Source: Nymphaea colorata (lineage: Eukaryota; Streptophyta; Magnoliopsida; Nymphaeales; Nymphaeaceae). From it: a stretch of DNA of 64,000 bases. The stretch spans positions 21,509,002-21,573,001 of the forward strand of contig NC_045148.1 of NCBI RefSeq assembly GCF_008831285.2, read 5' to 3'. This document shows, one piece after another, positions 36,311 to 48,960 of this stretch. Within the stretch, counting starts at the first letter, position 1; the number at the start of each line of letters is the position of its first letter. The position numbers were made by a program, and so were the translations under genes. Under the pieces are notes generated by a model. It had not been told where the DNA came from. It saw only the letters and a list, made by a program, of their open reading frames with translations, and ran no database searches.

Positions 36311-39300
36311 GGGGCTTTGATTCCTTATCATGGTTATGCAGGCACAGAATTACCACCAACAACTTCCACTGGTATGGCTGCAGCCAGTTTGTCACCTTTT
36401 GCCATAAGCTTTCTTCTGTGTTGCTTCCTTACCTTGACTATACTGCTTGGCGAGGAAGAGGTATCACCAGTATTTGTTTCTCTAAGCAATGTGACCAATG
36501 AATTTGCATTGCTATCCTTCAAATCCCAGGTCACCAGAGACTCCTACAATGTACTCTCAAACTGGAACTCAAACATTTCCTTCTGCCTATGGAATGGAGT
36601 TTCATGCAGCCGTAGTTCACAAAGGGTTGTTGGTCTGAACCTCACCGACAAGGCACTTGAAGGTACCCTCTCCCCATACATCAGCAATCTCTTCTTCTTG
36701 CAAGTTCTTCATCTCTCAAACAACAGTTTCCATGGTCACCTTCTCGTTGATTTTAGCCGCCTCCCTTCATTGAAAATACTTTCCATATGGGGAAACCATT
36801 TTAAAGGGTTAATTCCGCAAACACTGGGCCATTGTCAAGGTCTCCAAACACTGTCAGCAGGGGACAACCAATTCTATGGAAGCATCCCAAAGTTTCTAGG
36901 CAGTTTGTCAGAACTCAAGTACTTAAACATTGGTGGTAATAGGCTCACTGGCACCATTCCAGTTGCTTTGGGAAATCTCTCATAACTGGAGTGGTTTTTT
37001 ATCAGTGAAAATCAGATACAAAGGAACATTCCTTCTAAGTTTGGAAGCCTAACCCACTTGATGGCCTTTAGCATGCAAAGGAACAATCTCACTGGTACAC
37101 TGCCTGAGAGCTTGTTTACCTATCCGCTCTTTGGGGTTTGAGTTTCATGACCAATCAACTAACAGGGCATCTCCCAAAAGATGCTGGCCGCTTCCTGCCC
37201 AATCTCCGATGACTCTATATGCATATAAACAATTTTGATGGCCCTCTCCCAGCTTCTCTTTCTAATGCTACAAGACTTCAAGTTCTTAGTGCAGAAAGCA
37301 ATAAATTTAGTGGTCCGATACCATTAGAATAGGTAGTCTGTCACAACTCAAGTACCTTTCACTTGGGGGAAATATGTTGACCAATGTCCCTGGCAACCAA
37401 GAGCACTCCATTCTCACATCCTTCACTAGGTGTCGGATGCTAGAGGAACTTTATCTATCACAAAACCTTTTGAACGGCATTCTTCCTACCTCTGTTGGAA
37501 ACCTGACAGCCACCTTGTCGAAACTTGACCTTTCCTCTAATCAGATTGAAGGTACTATCCCATTAGCCCTAGCTAACTTGACCAAGTTAATTTCCTTAAA
37601 GTTGAGTTCCAACAAAATAAAAGGGCTCATTCCACCAAATATAGGACAGATGCACAGCTTACAGGTGTTGCTTCTTGACAACAATGCATTAGAAGGCCCA
37701 ATCCCACTGTCATTCTACCAGTTGGTCCGCATGTATGCTCTTGATATTGGACACAACATGCTAATTGGGTCAAATTCATGCTCTATAAACAATCTCACTA
37801 GTTTGTAGAGGCTGTATCTAAGTTCAAACAATTTGTCATCAACACTACCACCTGGTCTTTGTTAGTTGAAGGACTTGTGGGAGCTATACTTGCAGGACAA
37901 CACCTTCACTGGTCACCTGCCATTGGGTATCGGGAATTTTATCATCATGGACCACATGGATATCTTTGCAAACAAACTGAGTGGAGAATTGCCTGCGTCA
38001 TTATCAAAGCTCCAAATGCGAGAGTATTTGAATCTCTCTCAGAACACATTTGATGGTCGCATTCCTGAACAACTTCATCACATGCTAAGCCTTGGCACTA
38101 TTGACCTTTCCCATAACAAGCTTTCCGGTGAGATACAAAATCATTGGAGAAACTTCAATACATCCAGGTCTTGGACTTGTCCTTCAATCTATTGGAAGGA
38201 GAGATTCCAAGTGGTGGAAAGTTTGCAAACCTTTATGTCGAGTCATTCCTAGGGAACTATGCACTATATGGAGCTCCCAAATTACAAGTCCCATTGTGCT
38301 TACACAAAACAGAGAGACAAAGTAAGAGCAATGTAGCTAAAGTCATTGTCGCTTGCACAATTGGAGGCTCAGCACTTTTGATCATTGTTTGCACACTCAT
38401 CGGTATCGCATGCTATAGAAAGAAGCGGTTGTTGAAACATCCCGATGACATTGAAAGATTATGAGGAATTACACTTCTGATGATTTCTCACAGAGAGTTA
38501 GTGCATGCAACGAGCAACTTCAGTAATGCAAATGTTCTTGGGAAAGCTTTGGTTGAGTGTACAAAGGAAATCTAGCAGATCGAATGACAGTGGCTGTTAA
38601 AGTCCTTAATTTGTTATTTGAGGGAGCATCTAAAAGTTTTGACATCGAGTGCACTGTCATGCACCAAATCAGGCACCGAAATCTCGTTAAAGTCATTACG
38701 TCTTGATCTAGTAGAGATTTCAAGGCTTCAGTTCTCCAATACATGCCCCTTGCGGGCCTAGAAGTCTATCTAGATTCAGATGGCCATCACTTGAATCTTG
38801 TTCAGAGATTGGATATCATTATAGATGTGGCTTGTGCTCTAGAATATCTTCACCATGGTTACTCGGAGACAATAGTTCATTGTGATCTGAAGCCAAGTAA
38901 TGTGCTTCTAGACGACAACATGACAGCATACATCAGCGATTTTGGCATTGTAAAGATTCTAGTTGGTGAGAATTATTCTACTCTTACAGCCACTCTGGGA
39001 ACCACAGAGTACATTGCACTAGGTACGTATCTCCTATTTTTTTTGTCTTTTTATAAGTTTTGTGTTTCACGAAGTGTGAGTATAATTGCCTGAACCATTT
39101 CTTGAGTCAACGTGACCTCACTTTGAGTTCTTATATGTGTGTGTGCATGTGAACACATTCTCTTTCTCTTCAATAATGCTCTCACAGAGAAAGTGGAAGA
39201 GAGGGTGGGATCCCATGGGAGGGGCTGGAGAGGTCATAAGGTGAGATAGAAAAGACAAAGAGAGAGTGGGTGGGTTTGCCAGTCCTAGTCTTCTCTCTCT

Positions 39301-39318
39301 CCCTCTCTCTGTCTCTCT

Positions 39319-39370
39319 CTGTATATATATATATATATATTATTCATTCATTCATTCATTCATTTATTTA
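39319..39370. repeat. (TA)n and (ATTC)n microsatellites
   Basis: A TA run at 39321-39340 followed by ATTC repeats to about 39363, inside the kinase intron. Confidence 0.85.
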
Positions 39371-39543
39371 TATTGAAATCAGCTGGCTAAGCTTTTTTTT
39401 TTAATTTTGTATTGTTTAAAACATTGCAAAAAATGCATTGATGATAGTCAATGTTTTGGCAACCCTTTTTAGCATTGAGACTATTTTTAGGGTCACAAAA
39501 TAAGAAAAGGAGTCATCCGTAACATAGGTAGCCCAGTGATTTC

Positions 39544-39546
<3 letters not shown>

Positions 39547-39629
<83 letters not shown>
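39547..39629. repeat. Long (TA)n microsatellite
   Basis: About 40 uninterrupted TA dinucleotides in the kinase intron. Open frames of alternating Tyr/Ile across it are artefacts. Confidence 0.95.
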
Positions 39630-39632
<3 letters not shown>

Positions 39633-40279
39633 GGTCTTGACTTACATGGTTTACCTAATTTACTCTTTTGTGGTTTGCAATATAATATCAATAAATATAT
39701 TAATTGATGTGCAACACCCATGATCCTTCTAATCATCATGATTTGGTAGTTCAGGCATAAAGACACACTCAAGTGGTTCCTAGCTCAATAATGTAAAGGT
39801 CATTGATAAAATCTTTTACATGGACAATGCATTCATTGTTCGTTTGGCTTGTGGTGTTGCATACTAGTCTTTACATTGTTTTATGCTCATGTACACTTGT
39901 GTTATTTGCATGTCCTAAACAGACAGGAATCTTCAATTGATCTTCTTCTTTCAACAGAAGTTATAATTTTTTTTTTCTTTCTTGTATAAAAGAATCGTAA
40001 TCGTAAATACCTTTCTACCTAATGGTTTAAGACTGGATAACAATCGGTACTATTGAATAGTTTACTTGATTTAGGAGCCATTTAAGATAACCTTGAGAAA
40101 GGTCACAAGAGAATTAGAAGTAAGATGAGTTTAATGAGGCCTTTATGTTGTGAAATCATTGCGCCAACCAATTAATGAATGTCAACAAATCTCACATGCC
40201 CCATAGAAAAAATCTGGATATGTGTTTGAATTCTTTTTAGAGCACTTGAATATCATATATATAGGACATCAGTTCAAAA

Positions 40280-40593
40280 TAGACTTGGGCAACGGCCAGC
40301 CCAGCTTGATAAGGACTGGGTTCGGGCCGGCCTGATGTCCAAAATCCGAGCCTAGAACCGGTGCAGTTACATAAAAATTATTTTTAAATATAAAATAAAT
40401 TTTTTGGATATAAAATATATTTTAAATAACAATATATATTATTAATAAATAAAATTAATGTTTAAAAGTTATCGGGATGGATCAGACCCCCGTCGGGCTA
40501 ACCTGGGTTGGCCCGATACATTATCGGGTGGGCTCAAACATGGGCCCGGTCTGGTGGGGTACACGTTGGGTACCTGGCCAATAACTATGTCTA
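40280..40593. mobile_element. hAT-like MITE in the kinase intron
   Basis: Starts TAGACTTGGGCAACGG and ends ATAACTATGTCTA, an inverted pair of TAGAC ends. It is flanked by GTTCAAAA (40272-40279) and GTTCTAAA (40594-40601), matching at seven of eight positions, as expected for a hAT target duplication. The interior has GC-rich repeats of GGGCCGGCC/GGCCCGATA type. No transposase. Confidence 0.75.
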
Positions 40594-40779
40594 GTTCTAA
40601 ATCATAATATTGTATTCATTTTTAGATGTATATATGAGAATACAACAAGATAAAGGCAGGATTGGAGGTTCAATTGCTTAAGTCCATTAATTTCCAGGCC
40701 TCTTGCCCAAAACCAATTAGTGCAATTGTGTCATAGATGAGTGTTAGCCAATTTTATTATACTTGCTAATCATGTCTAA

Positions 40780-40914
<135 letters not shown>

Positions 40915-41137
40915 TAGCTTGAGGCAATGGGGGGCCGAAGCATTTCCTGTTGCAATTTCAGATGTCATTGCCAGCCATCTTTTGAACGACAGTGACACTA
41001 CTCCAACTGAAAGATCAGCTGCTATGAATGAACTACTGGTGATGATCATGGAGATAGGCTTGTCATGTTCAAGGGTGCCTCCAAATGAGAGAATGGACAT
41101 GAAGGAAGTGGTTGTAGGGCTGAGAAGGATACGATAG

Positions 41138-41800
41138 AAGATAAGAATGATAGAAGGATAATTCAAATATATTCATAGATACAATGGGATTTAATTCCAG
41201 GGCACCAACCATTGGCAAAAATAGTTGGAGGTGCAAATGTAGTTTGATTGCTTTCATTGAGAGCTCTCACTTGCATTGCTCAATTACAGTTGCATATAGG
41301 ATTTAATAAAGATATTCTTAATATGCTTGTGTGTTCTATTCCTAAGGCATTTGGGTGATCAATCATGTAGAACAACTCGCACATTTCCAGTGCAAGTTAC
41401 GTGTAAGATGCTTGGAACTTTGTCCATTATTGTGGTTTATGCCTTATTCTAAGTATGGTCACCTCTATAGCCGGAGTTTAGATAAATCCTCAGCACAATT
41501 TCTCAAACCTATCAAAAAAATGCACAACAAGAAGAATGAACAAAAATACATAATTCAAGTATGTTTTGGACTGAATTCAATTTTATCAAAAGAAGAGCCC
41601 TTGAATGAGGAGGATGAGAATTTTATGCTGTGAGCATCATGTGTTATTGGAGCATGCTATATGTGATGGCCCTCTAACAAAGGACCATGTGTTATGGACT
41701 TAAAATGATAAAAAGGACCAAATGACCCAGTTAGTTAAATAGAAGACCCCTCCCCCTACAAGTAAAAGTGAAACTTGGAAAATCTTCATTCTATTTCCTA
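41138..41800. other. 3' flank of the kinase, no gene
   Basis: No gene is assigned. A frame at 41355-41633 has no recognisable domain. Because a Copia fragment follows, this may be older Copia or LTR sequence. Confidence 0.4.
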
Positions 41801-41804
41801 GGAA

Positions 41805-42070
41805 GTGAATCCACCATTGTTAAAAGGAAGCTTGGTTTGTCTCAAAGAAAGTAATATCTTTAATCTTTTCAAGCATACAAAAATGCATGAAGCCAAACCC
41901 ATGAACATGCCGATGGCCACATTCATAAAATTATTTGCTGGTCACAGTTTGAAGTTCAAGGATGCTACTTTATATTCAAGTATTGTGGGAGCATTGCAAT
42001 ATGTGTCCCTCGCCCAGCTTGACATTGCCTTCTGTGCAAATAAGGCTGTTTGCATCCCAAAATTTGTTTA
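41805..42070 (+). mobile_element. Copia reverse-transcriptase C-terminal fragment
   Basis: The frame reads LFKHTKMHEAKPMNMPMA, then YSSIVGALQYVSLAQLDIAF and ANK. This is the region after the active site in Copia polymerases (TKM..AKP...PM, Y.S.VG.LQY...TRPDI.F.VN). ~85 residues; no other part of the element is adjacent. Confidence 0.75.
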
Positions 42071-42174
42071 AGGCAGGTTATGTTCATTTTCCATGCATTT
42101 CATATTCACCCAAACATTATCTTCTACCTATATGTGGTGTGGTATTTGGTAAAAAATTTAAAACTTTATGAGGC

Positions 42175-42835
42175 AAAGGAAAGAAAGTCTTTTTAAAGGA
42201 AAGCAAAGGAAAGAAAAACTTTTTAAAGGAAAGTATTTCATAAACTTTTATCAAGACACACAGAGAGAGTGAGATAAAATTTTTAAGAGAGAGAAATATA
42301 GATGGAGAAAAACTAGTAAAAGAGCAAGAATTTTAAGAGAAAAATAAGAGAGAGAGAGAAACAAAAATTTATAAGTCAGTGGAACGAAATAAAGTGAGAA
42401 ACTAGTAGAAGAGAAGGAGATTTTAGTTGAAAAGCTAGTAGAGGAGCAAGAGATTTTAAGATAAACATGAGAGAGAGAGAGAGAGAGAGAGAGTGAAAGA
42501 GAGAGAGAGAGGAAGAGATAAATATTTTTAAGAGAAAAAAAACTAGTAGAAGAACAAGGGAATTTAAGAGAAAAATGAGCGCAAGAGGGAGAGAGAGATA
42601 AAGATTTTGAAGAGAAAGAAAATAAATAAAGAGAGAAAAAATAGTAGAATAGCAAAAGATCGTAAGAAAAAATGAGAGAGAGAAATGTAAAGATTTTTAA
42701 GGGAGAGAAAAGAAATAGAGAAAGGAAAATTTGTGAAATAGATTTTAAGGGATAATAAGAAAGATATAAAGATTCTAAGAGAAAAAAATGAGAAAGAGCA
42801 AAGAAAAGAAGGAAGAAAAAATTATCTAACAATGA
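42175..42835 (-). repeat. Purine-rich (GA/GAAA) tract
   Basis: About 650 bases that are overwhelmingly A and G on the plus strand, with runs of GAGAGA and recurrent segments such as AGTAGAAGAGCAAGAGATTTTAAGAGAAAAATGAGAG in variant forms, so it is partly a degenerate tandem repeat of ~50-60 bp. The long open frame on the minus strand is compositional. Confidence 0.85.
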
Positions 42836-43469
42836 GATATTTTAAGCCCTCTTTTTTTTATATGGAAATTTAAATTTATGAGATAATATTGAAAATTTTT
42901 AACTTCAATATTTTTTTGCAAGCGAGAGAGGAACTTGTGCTTCAATCCCATTAGGAAGACACACTTTTAAAGGTGGATCACTTCTTTAAGACTACAAATA
43001 GGATGATCAATAGGTATTCTATCAAAGGAATGCAGATTTGAAGGATGTCAAAACTAATTGTAGCATTCCTGATTTGGACAATCCCCAACCTCAGAAAACA
43101 ATATAAAAGAAAAAAAAATCCCACCACAAGCTCTCATAATCAAAGTTCATCCATCTATCAATAGAAAAGTCAACTGGTCATACATGCACATTATCTATTT
43201 GTAGAGATATAACAAAGGCATACACTCAATGGAAGGTAAAAAATAAAATGAAAAAAAAAAGAAAAAGAAAAAACATATCATGCCTATTTGAGTTGATGAA
43301 TTAAACAAGACTTGACTTCAGTTGCTCATGGCTGTTGGCTCTAAATAAGAAATTTCAAGAGCTCTCTTACATGGCCATGGGGAGATGATGAAGGGAAGAG
43401 AAAGAAAAAATGAGACTACATGCCTCGCGATGGTATGTGCTGGGGTGAAAGATTACCCAACCTGATAAA
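42836..43469. other. Gene-free stretch
   Basis: No gene is seen; A-rich runs near 43250-43275. Confidence 0.5.
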
Positions 43470-43925
43470 ACAAACTTGCTGGGCTGAGCTAAGCTAGGCT
43501 AGGCTGGCCCGACTTTGAGCGGGTATTGGAGGCCTGATTCTGTTCAATATACACATTTAAACCCCACCTCTCCACTTTGTTTTTTTTTTCTTTCTCTCTC
43601 TCTAAAATCTTTTTCGCCATAACGCTGACATTGGCTTCCTTATTACGTTGATTCTTTTTAAAAACTCTTTGGTGCATCCCCAAACATTTCTTAAAAACTA
43701 GTGATGTGTCGCCGAAGATTTTGAAGATATTAGAAAAGGAAACCTTTTAGTAATAAAAGTTGACATCGAACCGGCTGCATGTCGGACAGAAGCATGATGG
43801 TCTGACTCTGCCCAATAACTAAATAGGCCAGACTCCAACTGATAAGAAGACCTTCATGAATGCATAGAGTCCGATTTTATTGAGCATCAGACCAATCCCA
43901 CCTGACCTGATGCGCAGCCCTACTA
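43470..43925. mobile_element. hAT-like MITE remnant
   Basis: It contains GGGCTGAGCTAAGCTAGGCTAGGCTGGCCCGA-type repeats at the left and ends GCGCAGCCCTA at the right, the reverse of a TAGGGCTGCGC end. The left terminus is unclear. Confidence 0.45.
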
Positions 43926-44324
43926 GCAGCATTAAAGGCGTTGTAGTATGTGCTGGGTAAGTCACAAGCGAGCTCTATTAGGACATGTTTTATAGGATAG
44001 TAGTTTCTGAGTGGGCATTATTTTTTATTTTAGTTAGGAAATTTGGGTCGGGCTGAGATACCGGAGAAACTTTGACATAGAACCTACAAAAAAGCATTCA
44101 TCTCGGGCCTAGCCTACATTTTTTTTTTCAGAAGCCCGGGCATTTGGGATTTGATGTGGAATGCAAGTTCATTCTTGTAAGCAATAACACATTGCACCAA
44201 ACATGGTATTTTAGTACACCAAAATTTTGTGTGTCAGTATGATTAATGACAAATATGTTTCTGTTTAAATAGAAAAAAGAAATTTGTTTTACGGATAAAA
44301 TAATTTGAAAAAAGTGAAAAGGCT
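43926..44324. other. Gene-free stretch
   Basis: No gene is seen. Confidence 0.5.
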
Positions 44325-44932
44325 CAAAAAGACAGTTCTTTTTCTCTAATTTCAAACATGCCCCGTTTTTCTTTTTCTTTTGGCATATGATTGTCTGTAT
44401 TCCTTTACTGTTTTTGGCAATGTTTGCAAAATCATTGACAATTTGTCACTTAATTATATGTTCTCTCTCTCTTTCTGCCTTTATCTAGATATTGTGCTTT
44501 CCATGTAACGTAAGCAAAAGAATTGGAACTGCCTTGTCATTCACTTGGTAAGATGGATAGACTTTAAATGTCATTTTCCATCTTGATCACATGTCCAATT
44601 GAACCGTTCCAAAAAAAAAAAAAACAGATATGGGAAAAAAATTAATCTCTGATTATGGAATAGATTGTCTTCGGAATTAAGAAATAACATCCGACTGGAT
44701 TCGGATTCAAATTCTGATATATATAAGTATCGGATCGGATATGGATTCAGATCAGATTTTGTTTTAAGTAATTACTCATATCCAATGCAACCTTTTGAAA
44801 ATCTTCTAGATACAGTTCAAAATTCGGATTCGGATTGTGAAACCAGATCATGAATTCAAATTCAGAGATGATATCTCTCCAATGTAAGAGTAGACATGAA
44901 GGAGGTAGTCGCCAGGCTTAAAAGGATATGAC
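44325..44932 (+). pseudogene. Receptor-kinase remnant: intron-like DNA plus last ~18 codons
   Basis: 44325-44875 aligns with 54355-54980. At 44876-44932 the frame reads LSNVRVDMKEVVARLKRI and TGA, which matches the C terminus of the kinase at 41080-41137 (ERMDMKEVVVGLRRIR). The rest of the kinase exon is replaced by degenerate TCGGAT-repeat (MITE-type) DNA that abuts the coding scrap. This is a second, almost erased copy of the LRR-XII kinase. Confidence 0.6.
44655..44872. repeat. Degenerate ATTCGGAT repeat, MITE-derived
   Basis: Many variants of GGATTCGGATT and ATCGGATCGGATATGG. The same type recurs at 45183-45345, 54780-55075, 55258-55720 and in the MITEs near 5.6 and 27.6 kb. Confidence 0.7.
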
Positions 44933-45182
44933 AGCTTCTTCTTTTGAAAAATGACAAAAATAAACAACTTCTTTTTCATTTTTCTAAAATGAATAGGGTT
45001 GTTTAGTTATTTTTGCTCCCCCTCATTTCTTTTCCCAATGACTTGTCAGAAAAACTTTCTTTGTTTCATAACAATGATGCCATCCCCATCTCTTGGGCAT
45101 GGTTGTGGTGCTTTTGAATCCTCTAAGAATAACTTTTATCGCAAAACCAAAAGGCCACCACCCAAATACAGAAAATAAAAAT

Positions 45183-45345
45183 GTAAAATATTAGAATACG
45201 ATTCAGTTTGGATACGAATGACCATGGATCCGATTCATATAAAATATATTCTTGACAGTACGGATACTTATATACTCTGATTCGAGTTGGATACGAATTA
45301 AGAAAAGTTGTATCCAAATTTGGATGCGAGGCTATATAAGGAAGA
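45183..45345. repeat. Degenerate ATTCGGAT repeat, second block
   Basis: GATACGAAT and TTTGGATGCGAG variants. 45255-45330 aligns with 55260-55335. Confidence 0.65.
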
Positions 45346-46720
45346 AATCCATTAGTTCCACATCAAACCTTAATAAAGAGCAGCAGAGAAATGGGTCCAA
45401 CCAAGCTGGCCTGGTAGTTGAAGCTACCAGACCCTGGCTTGAACTGATTCCGTTGTTACCAAGGACACATTGACAGTCCAATAAATGAATTAGCGGAACA
45501 CAAGCAGATCCTTTCAAATATAGGCCCATTTTTATTCTACTATGAATCTACTTAAAAAATGAACCAGATCCATGGAACACTTGTTATAGGAATTTTTAAG
45601 GCAGATTAGTAAGGCAGTAATAATGTGTTACTGCTGACATAGAATCACACATAACTCGTCAAACAAATGATCAGCAAAGAAGCTGCACAGCTGACGTGCT
45701 AATTGATCCCATCACTCTGCTTGTGCTTATAACTTATAACTTCAAATTCTGCGTCACTTATTTTGCTGTTATGACACATTGTCCACTAATTTCCAACTGT
45801 TGAGTCAGACTATATTCACTTTTTGTGTTTAAGGGAGACTACATTTTCTTCTTGTGTAAACTAATTAAAAGCACAAGTTGATAAACTAAAAATAACTTGT
45901 GGAAGCTAAAGTTCAAAGAGCTCATTTACACTAACGGGTTGTAAAAAGAGGTAACAGCTTGCCAGATCAAATCTCACCTCATCATGTGAATGGAACTGCT
46001 AGCAAGTTGTATAGGTTATGTTCATAGTCTACAGTTTGACCTGGGATTGACGAATATTAGCTGCCCCAGCTATTGTTGGCTCATTTTTTATGTTTCCACC
46101 GGCAAACATCAAAGCACGTGTACTAACTAAGGTACCTGCAGGTTCTAGTGAATACGGTTTCAGACTTGGAAGGTTAAATGGTCAACGACATGTCACCGGT
46201 TATTTCTTTTCAGAGTATAACCATGGCTTCTTGGGTCCCATTTGGACGAGCTTACGATTTCTATAATCATGTGAAGCTTGCCAGTTCAACTATAGTGGAC
46301 TCTCCTCCTAACATCCCAAGAGCACTCGGTGAACCAAATCCCTGCAGGGAATTCTGTTGTCTTGCCAGCCAAGCACGACGCGGTCTGTCGAGTGTACCAC
46401 ACATAAGAAAGAGGGAAGATAGAGCACCTCGCACCGTGACGGCATGGGCCCATCTCCTCTCAAGACCAGCACATTTTCGTCTTATATAGCACTGATGTCG
46501 ATGACAATGAAGTCGGCGGCAATGAAGATCCTGCGGCTGCAGGGATGACCTCGGCCAGGTTCCAGTGGAGGCTGAACTAGTGACGAGGAATGTGACAACG
46601 TGAATCTTGCTTCACATTGTTTTTCTTCCCGTAGAACTAAAGCATAAACTTTGTTACTGTTGGGCAAGGGATCAAGTAGTAAGATTTGACCACAAATTGC
46701 TCCCTATGAGTCATTTAGCC
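45346..46720. other. Gene-free stretch
   Basis: An open frame of 103 codons at 46178-46489 has no recognisable domain and no intron or promoter context, so I do not call it a gene. Nothing else is seen. Confidence 0.4.
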
Positions 46721-46723
46721 CCA

Positions 46724-47294
46724 TCAGAATTGGATTACTCTTTCTCTTTGAATATGATCTGAGTAAATTCTCATAGCACCACATGCACAAGACGGTATGG
46801 GAGAATAAGAGTTAAGTTCATCCCATGACGCCTTAGTGTTTGTGTAGTACATAGTAACTGATAGAGTCTCTGTTGAAGTCGACATATAGAACTGCAGTTG
46901 ATATATCCTTGGTGCTAACTCTGAGTAAACCTGTTTTTTAAATCTTTCCATACATCTTCAGCAGAAGTAGCATAAGCAATACTAGCAGCAATTTCTTTGC
47001 TAATAGAATTTAAAATCCATGAAAGAATCATATTATTGCATCTAACCCATGAGGCACGATTCTTATCTCCTTCTTTTGGCTCTTTGATAAATCCATCTAC
47101 CAACCCTAATTTATTTTTCGCTGACAAGCCATTATCATGGCTCTACTCCAAATGGCAAAATTGTCACCGTTAATTGCTTGAGATACCAACATGCTTTCGG
47201 GATTATCAGAATGATGTAAAAAGATGGAATCAGTCATCACCTGAGAATTTTCTGAATTACTGATGTCACCATTATTCGTTTCTTGGTCTGCCAT
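46724..47294 (-). pseudogene. Copia gag fragment (minus strand)
   Basis: Starts at ATG 47294 (MADQETNNGD). The Copia N-terminal domain is clear: LHHSDNPESMLVSQAINGD and WSRAMIMA; then GLVDGFIKEP, WVRCNNMILSWILNSIS, ATSAEDVWKDLKNRF and RIYQLQFYMS. Two single-base frameshifts near 47110 and 46935 break it. The fragment stops near 46724, before any zinc knuckle, and no pol follows. Its 5' leader lies to the right, up to ~48170. Confidence 0.85.
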
Positions 47295-48170
47295 AGTTCC
47301 TTCTTATTGTTCTTAGAGAAGGAAGACAATGGTCAGCTGGGCTTCTGCAAAAAACGATCACTTGCGTCTCTTCCTGTCGTCGTGCAAAGATCGATCCGGA
47401 GACATGACCATGGAGGGAGAGGAGGCAGAGATATACGAGGGGATGAGGGTTCACTTCCGCCTTTCCTTCGGCAAGCAGGCCAAGCAGCAGGTCTCCCTTG
47501 GCAGCAGCAGACGTCTTCCTTCTCCTTTTCTGGCTCCAAGTATTGACTCCACGACTTCCGAAACTCAAATTCTCTTGACGCCGAGAAAGAGAAAAAAACT
47601 AACCTTCAGAAAACAGAGAAGCCATAGTTGCAGGGCCTAGAGCGAAATAGAGAGGATGAATGAAGATCTTCGATAAATCCCAACTCGGTGGTGTTCGTTC
47701 GACGCGAAAAGAGCAGGCTTCGCGAATTTCTGCTTTGATGCTCATGTTCAAGGGGCAGAAAATCCAGGGATCTCAGAATATCACCATCAAGTTCTCCTCA
47801 GGGAAAACAGAGAAATAGTTCAAAGCGCGCCCATACAGAGAAACAATGAAAACCACCTCATTACAGTCCGACAGCCCCAAATTCTGTTTCCTCTCTCTTT
47901 TCTCCATTGGAGAAGCTCCTTTGCCGCCTTAAATCAGAGAAGAAACCATAGCCTTTGAATAGAAGGAAATATGACTGCCTGAGTTTGTGACTCAGTGAAG
48001 GGTTGAGAGAACTGCTGTCGAGCTGAACCTGTAAGCTGAGAACAGGAGCAGCCGAGAGGAGATTTCTGGAGATGATTCGGAGGATCTGCAATGGGCTCAT
48101 CACTGGCATCCGCAGCAGAGAAATTCAGTCGAGCCTGAGAAATTCAGGTGATAGGGGTTGCTGCCGGAAT
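47295..48170 (-). mobile_element. Copia 5' leader upstream of gag
   Basis: 47855-48170 recurs at 58075-58400 and 62222-62530, always in the same orientation. In the 62 kb copy it lies between the LTR/primer site and the body, so it is the untranslated leader of this Copia family. Here it ends at ~48170 without LTR. Overlapping open frames on both strands at 47283-47640 are not conserved elsewhere in the window. Confidence 0.65.
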
Positions 48171-48960
48171 ACAGAAGATCAGATGATCGATGTTAGTTTT
48201 ACGAGAATCAGCCCAAATCGGTTTGTGGCACTCATATGGCACTAACAAAGCAACATTTTCATGTATCCTCCCTTCTTCCTTTTCTTTGGATTTTTTCCTC
48301 TGTCCACCAAGACCTGCCATGCGCCATGACGAACGAGGAATTTGTAGATCTCCCAAGTTGAGGTGGGTCCCATTATCCAATGTGTTAAGCTGGCGTGGCA
48401 CCACTGACGAAGCGGTACAAGTGGAACTTTATCCTTCTTTTTCTACACAGAACCCGATTTGAAGGTTAAACCATGGATGATCCAATCATTGGTACTGGAT
48501 GATCTCACCAGTGATCGGATCCACGTCTGAGTCCAGTCCATTTTTTGGGTCGAGATATTCGAAGGAGGACCCAATCTCTTTCCGTGAAAACAGTAGATTT
48601 GATTTGAGACCTCCTTCCGTCCGACCTCAAAACATAAGTTTTTAGGGAGAAACCTGGATTTAAGATCCATATTTTTCACTCACGTGGAATCCACTGTTTG
48701 TTTGAACAGTGGTATATAGAAAAAAGATTTGAGATCCGAGGGGATCTCAGATCCACGGCCAAATAAATGCCTCCTATGGGATGCTGATTCGAGTCGGATA
48801 TCAGGTAGTCTCCAAATCCTTTGTCACATACGATACTTGAATCATAACTAATTAGTGATTTGGATTCAAATCTGTCATCATTCTGAGTTCAAATTCGAAG
48901 CGAACCTGAATCCAAAACTTATGGAACTCCTCTAAATGCACATCTAACTTTTAGTGGTGC
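48171..48960. other. Gene-free stretch with an inverted repeat
   Basis: No gene. Around 48730-48760 the sequence GAGATCCGAGGGGATCTC can form a short hairpin and lies in a region of GGATCTCAGATCC motifs, perhaps a MITE remnant. Confidence 0.4.

Noticed and set aside
36317-36373. Upstream in-frame ATG as start of the receptor kinase
   Set aside because: It lies only about seven bases after the TATA box, and the 19 residues it adds spoil the signal peptide. The ATG at 36374 fits better.
39542-39772. Tyr-Ile repeat protein
   Set aside because: Translation of the (TA)n microsatellite.
42251-42832. 193-codon minus-strand frame rich in Ser, Leu and Phe
   Set aside because: It is the translation of the GA-rich tract, with no domain and no complexity.
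46178-46489. 103-codon frame as a possible small gene
   Set aside because: No domain, homology, promoter or splice context that I can see.
47283-47640. Plus-strand frames opposite the Copia gag leader
   Set aside because: They lie in the 5' region of a minus-strand retroelement and have no domain.
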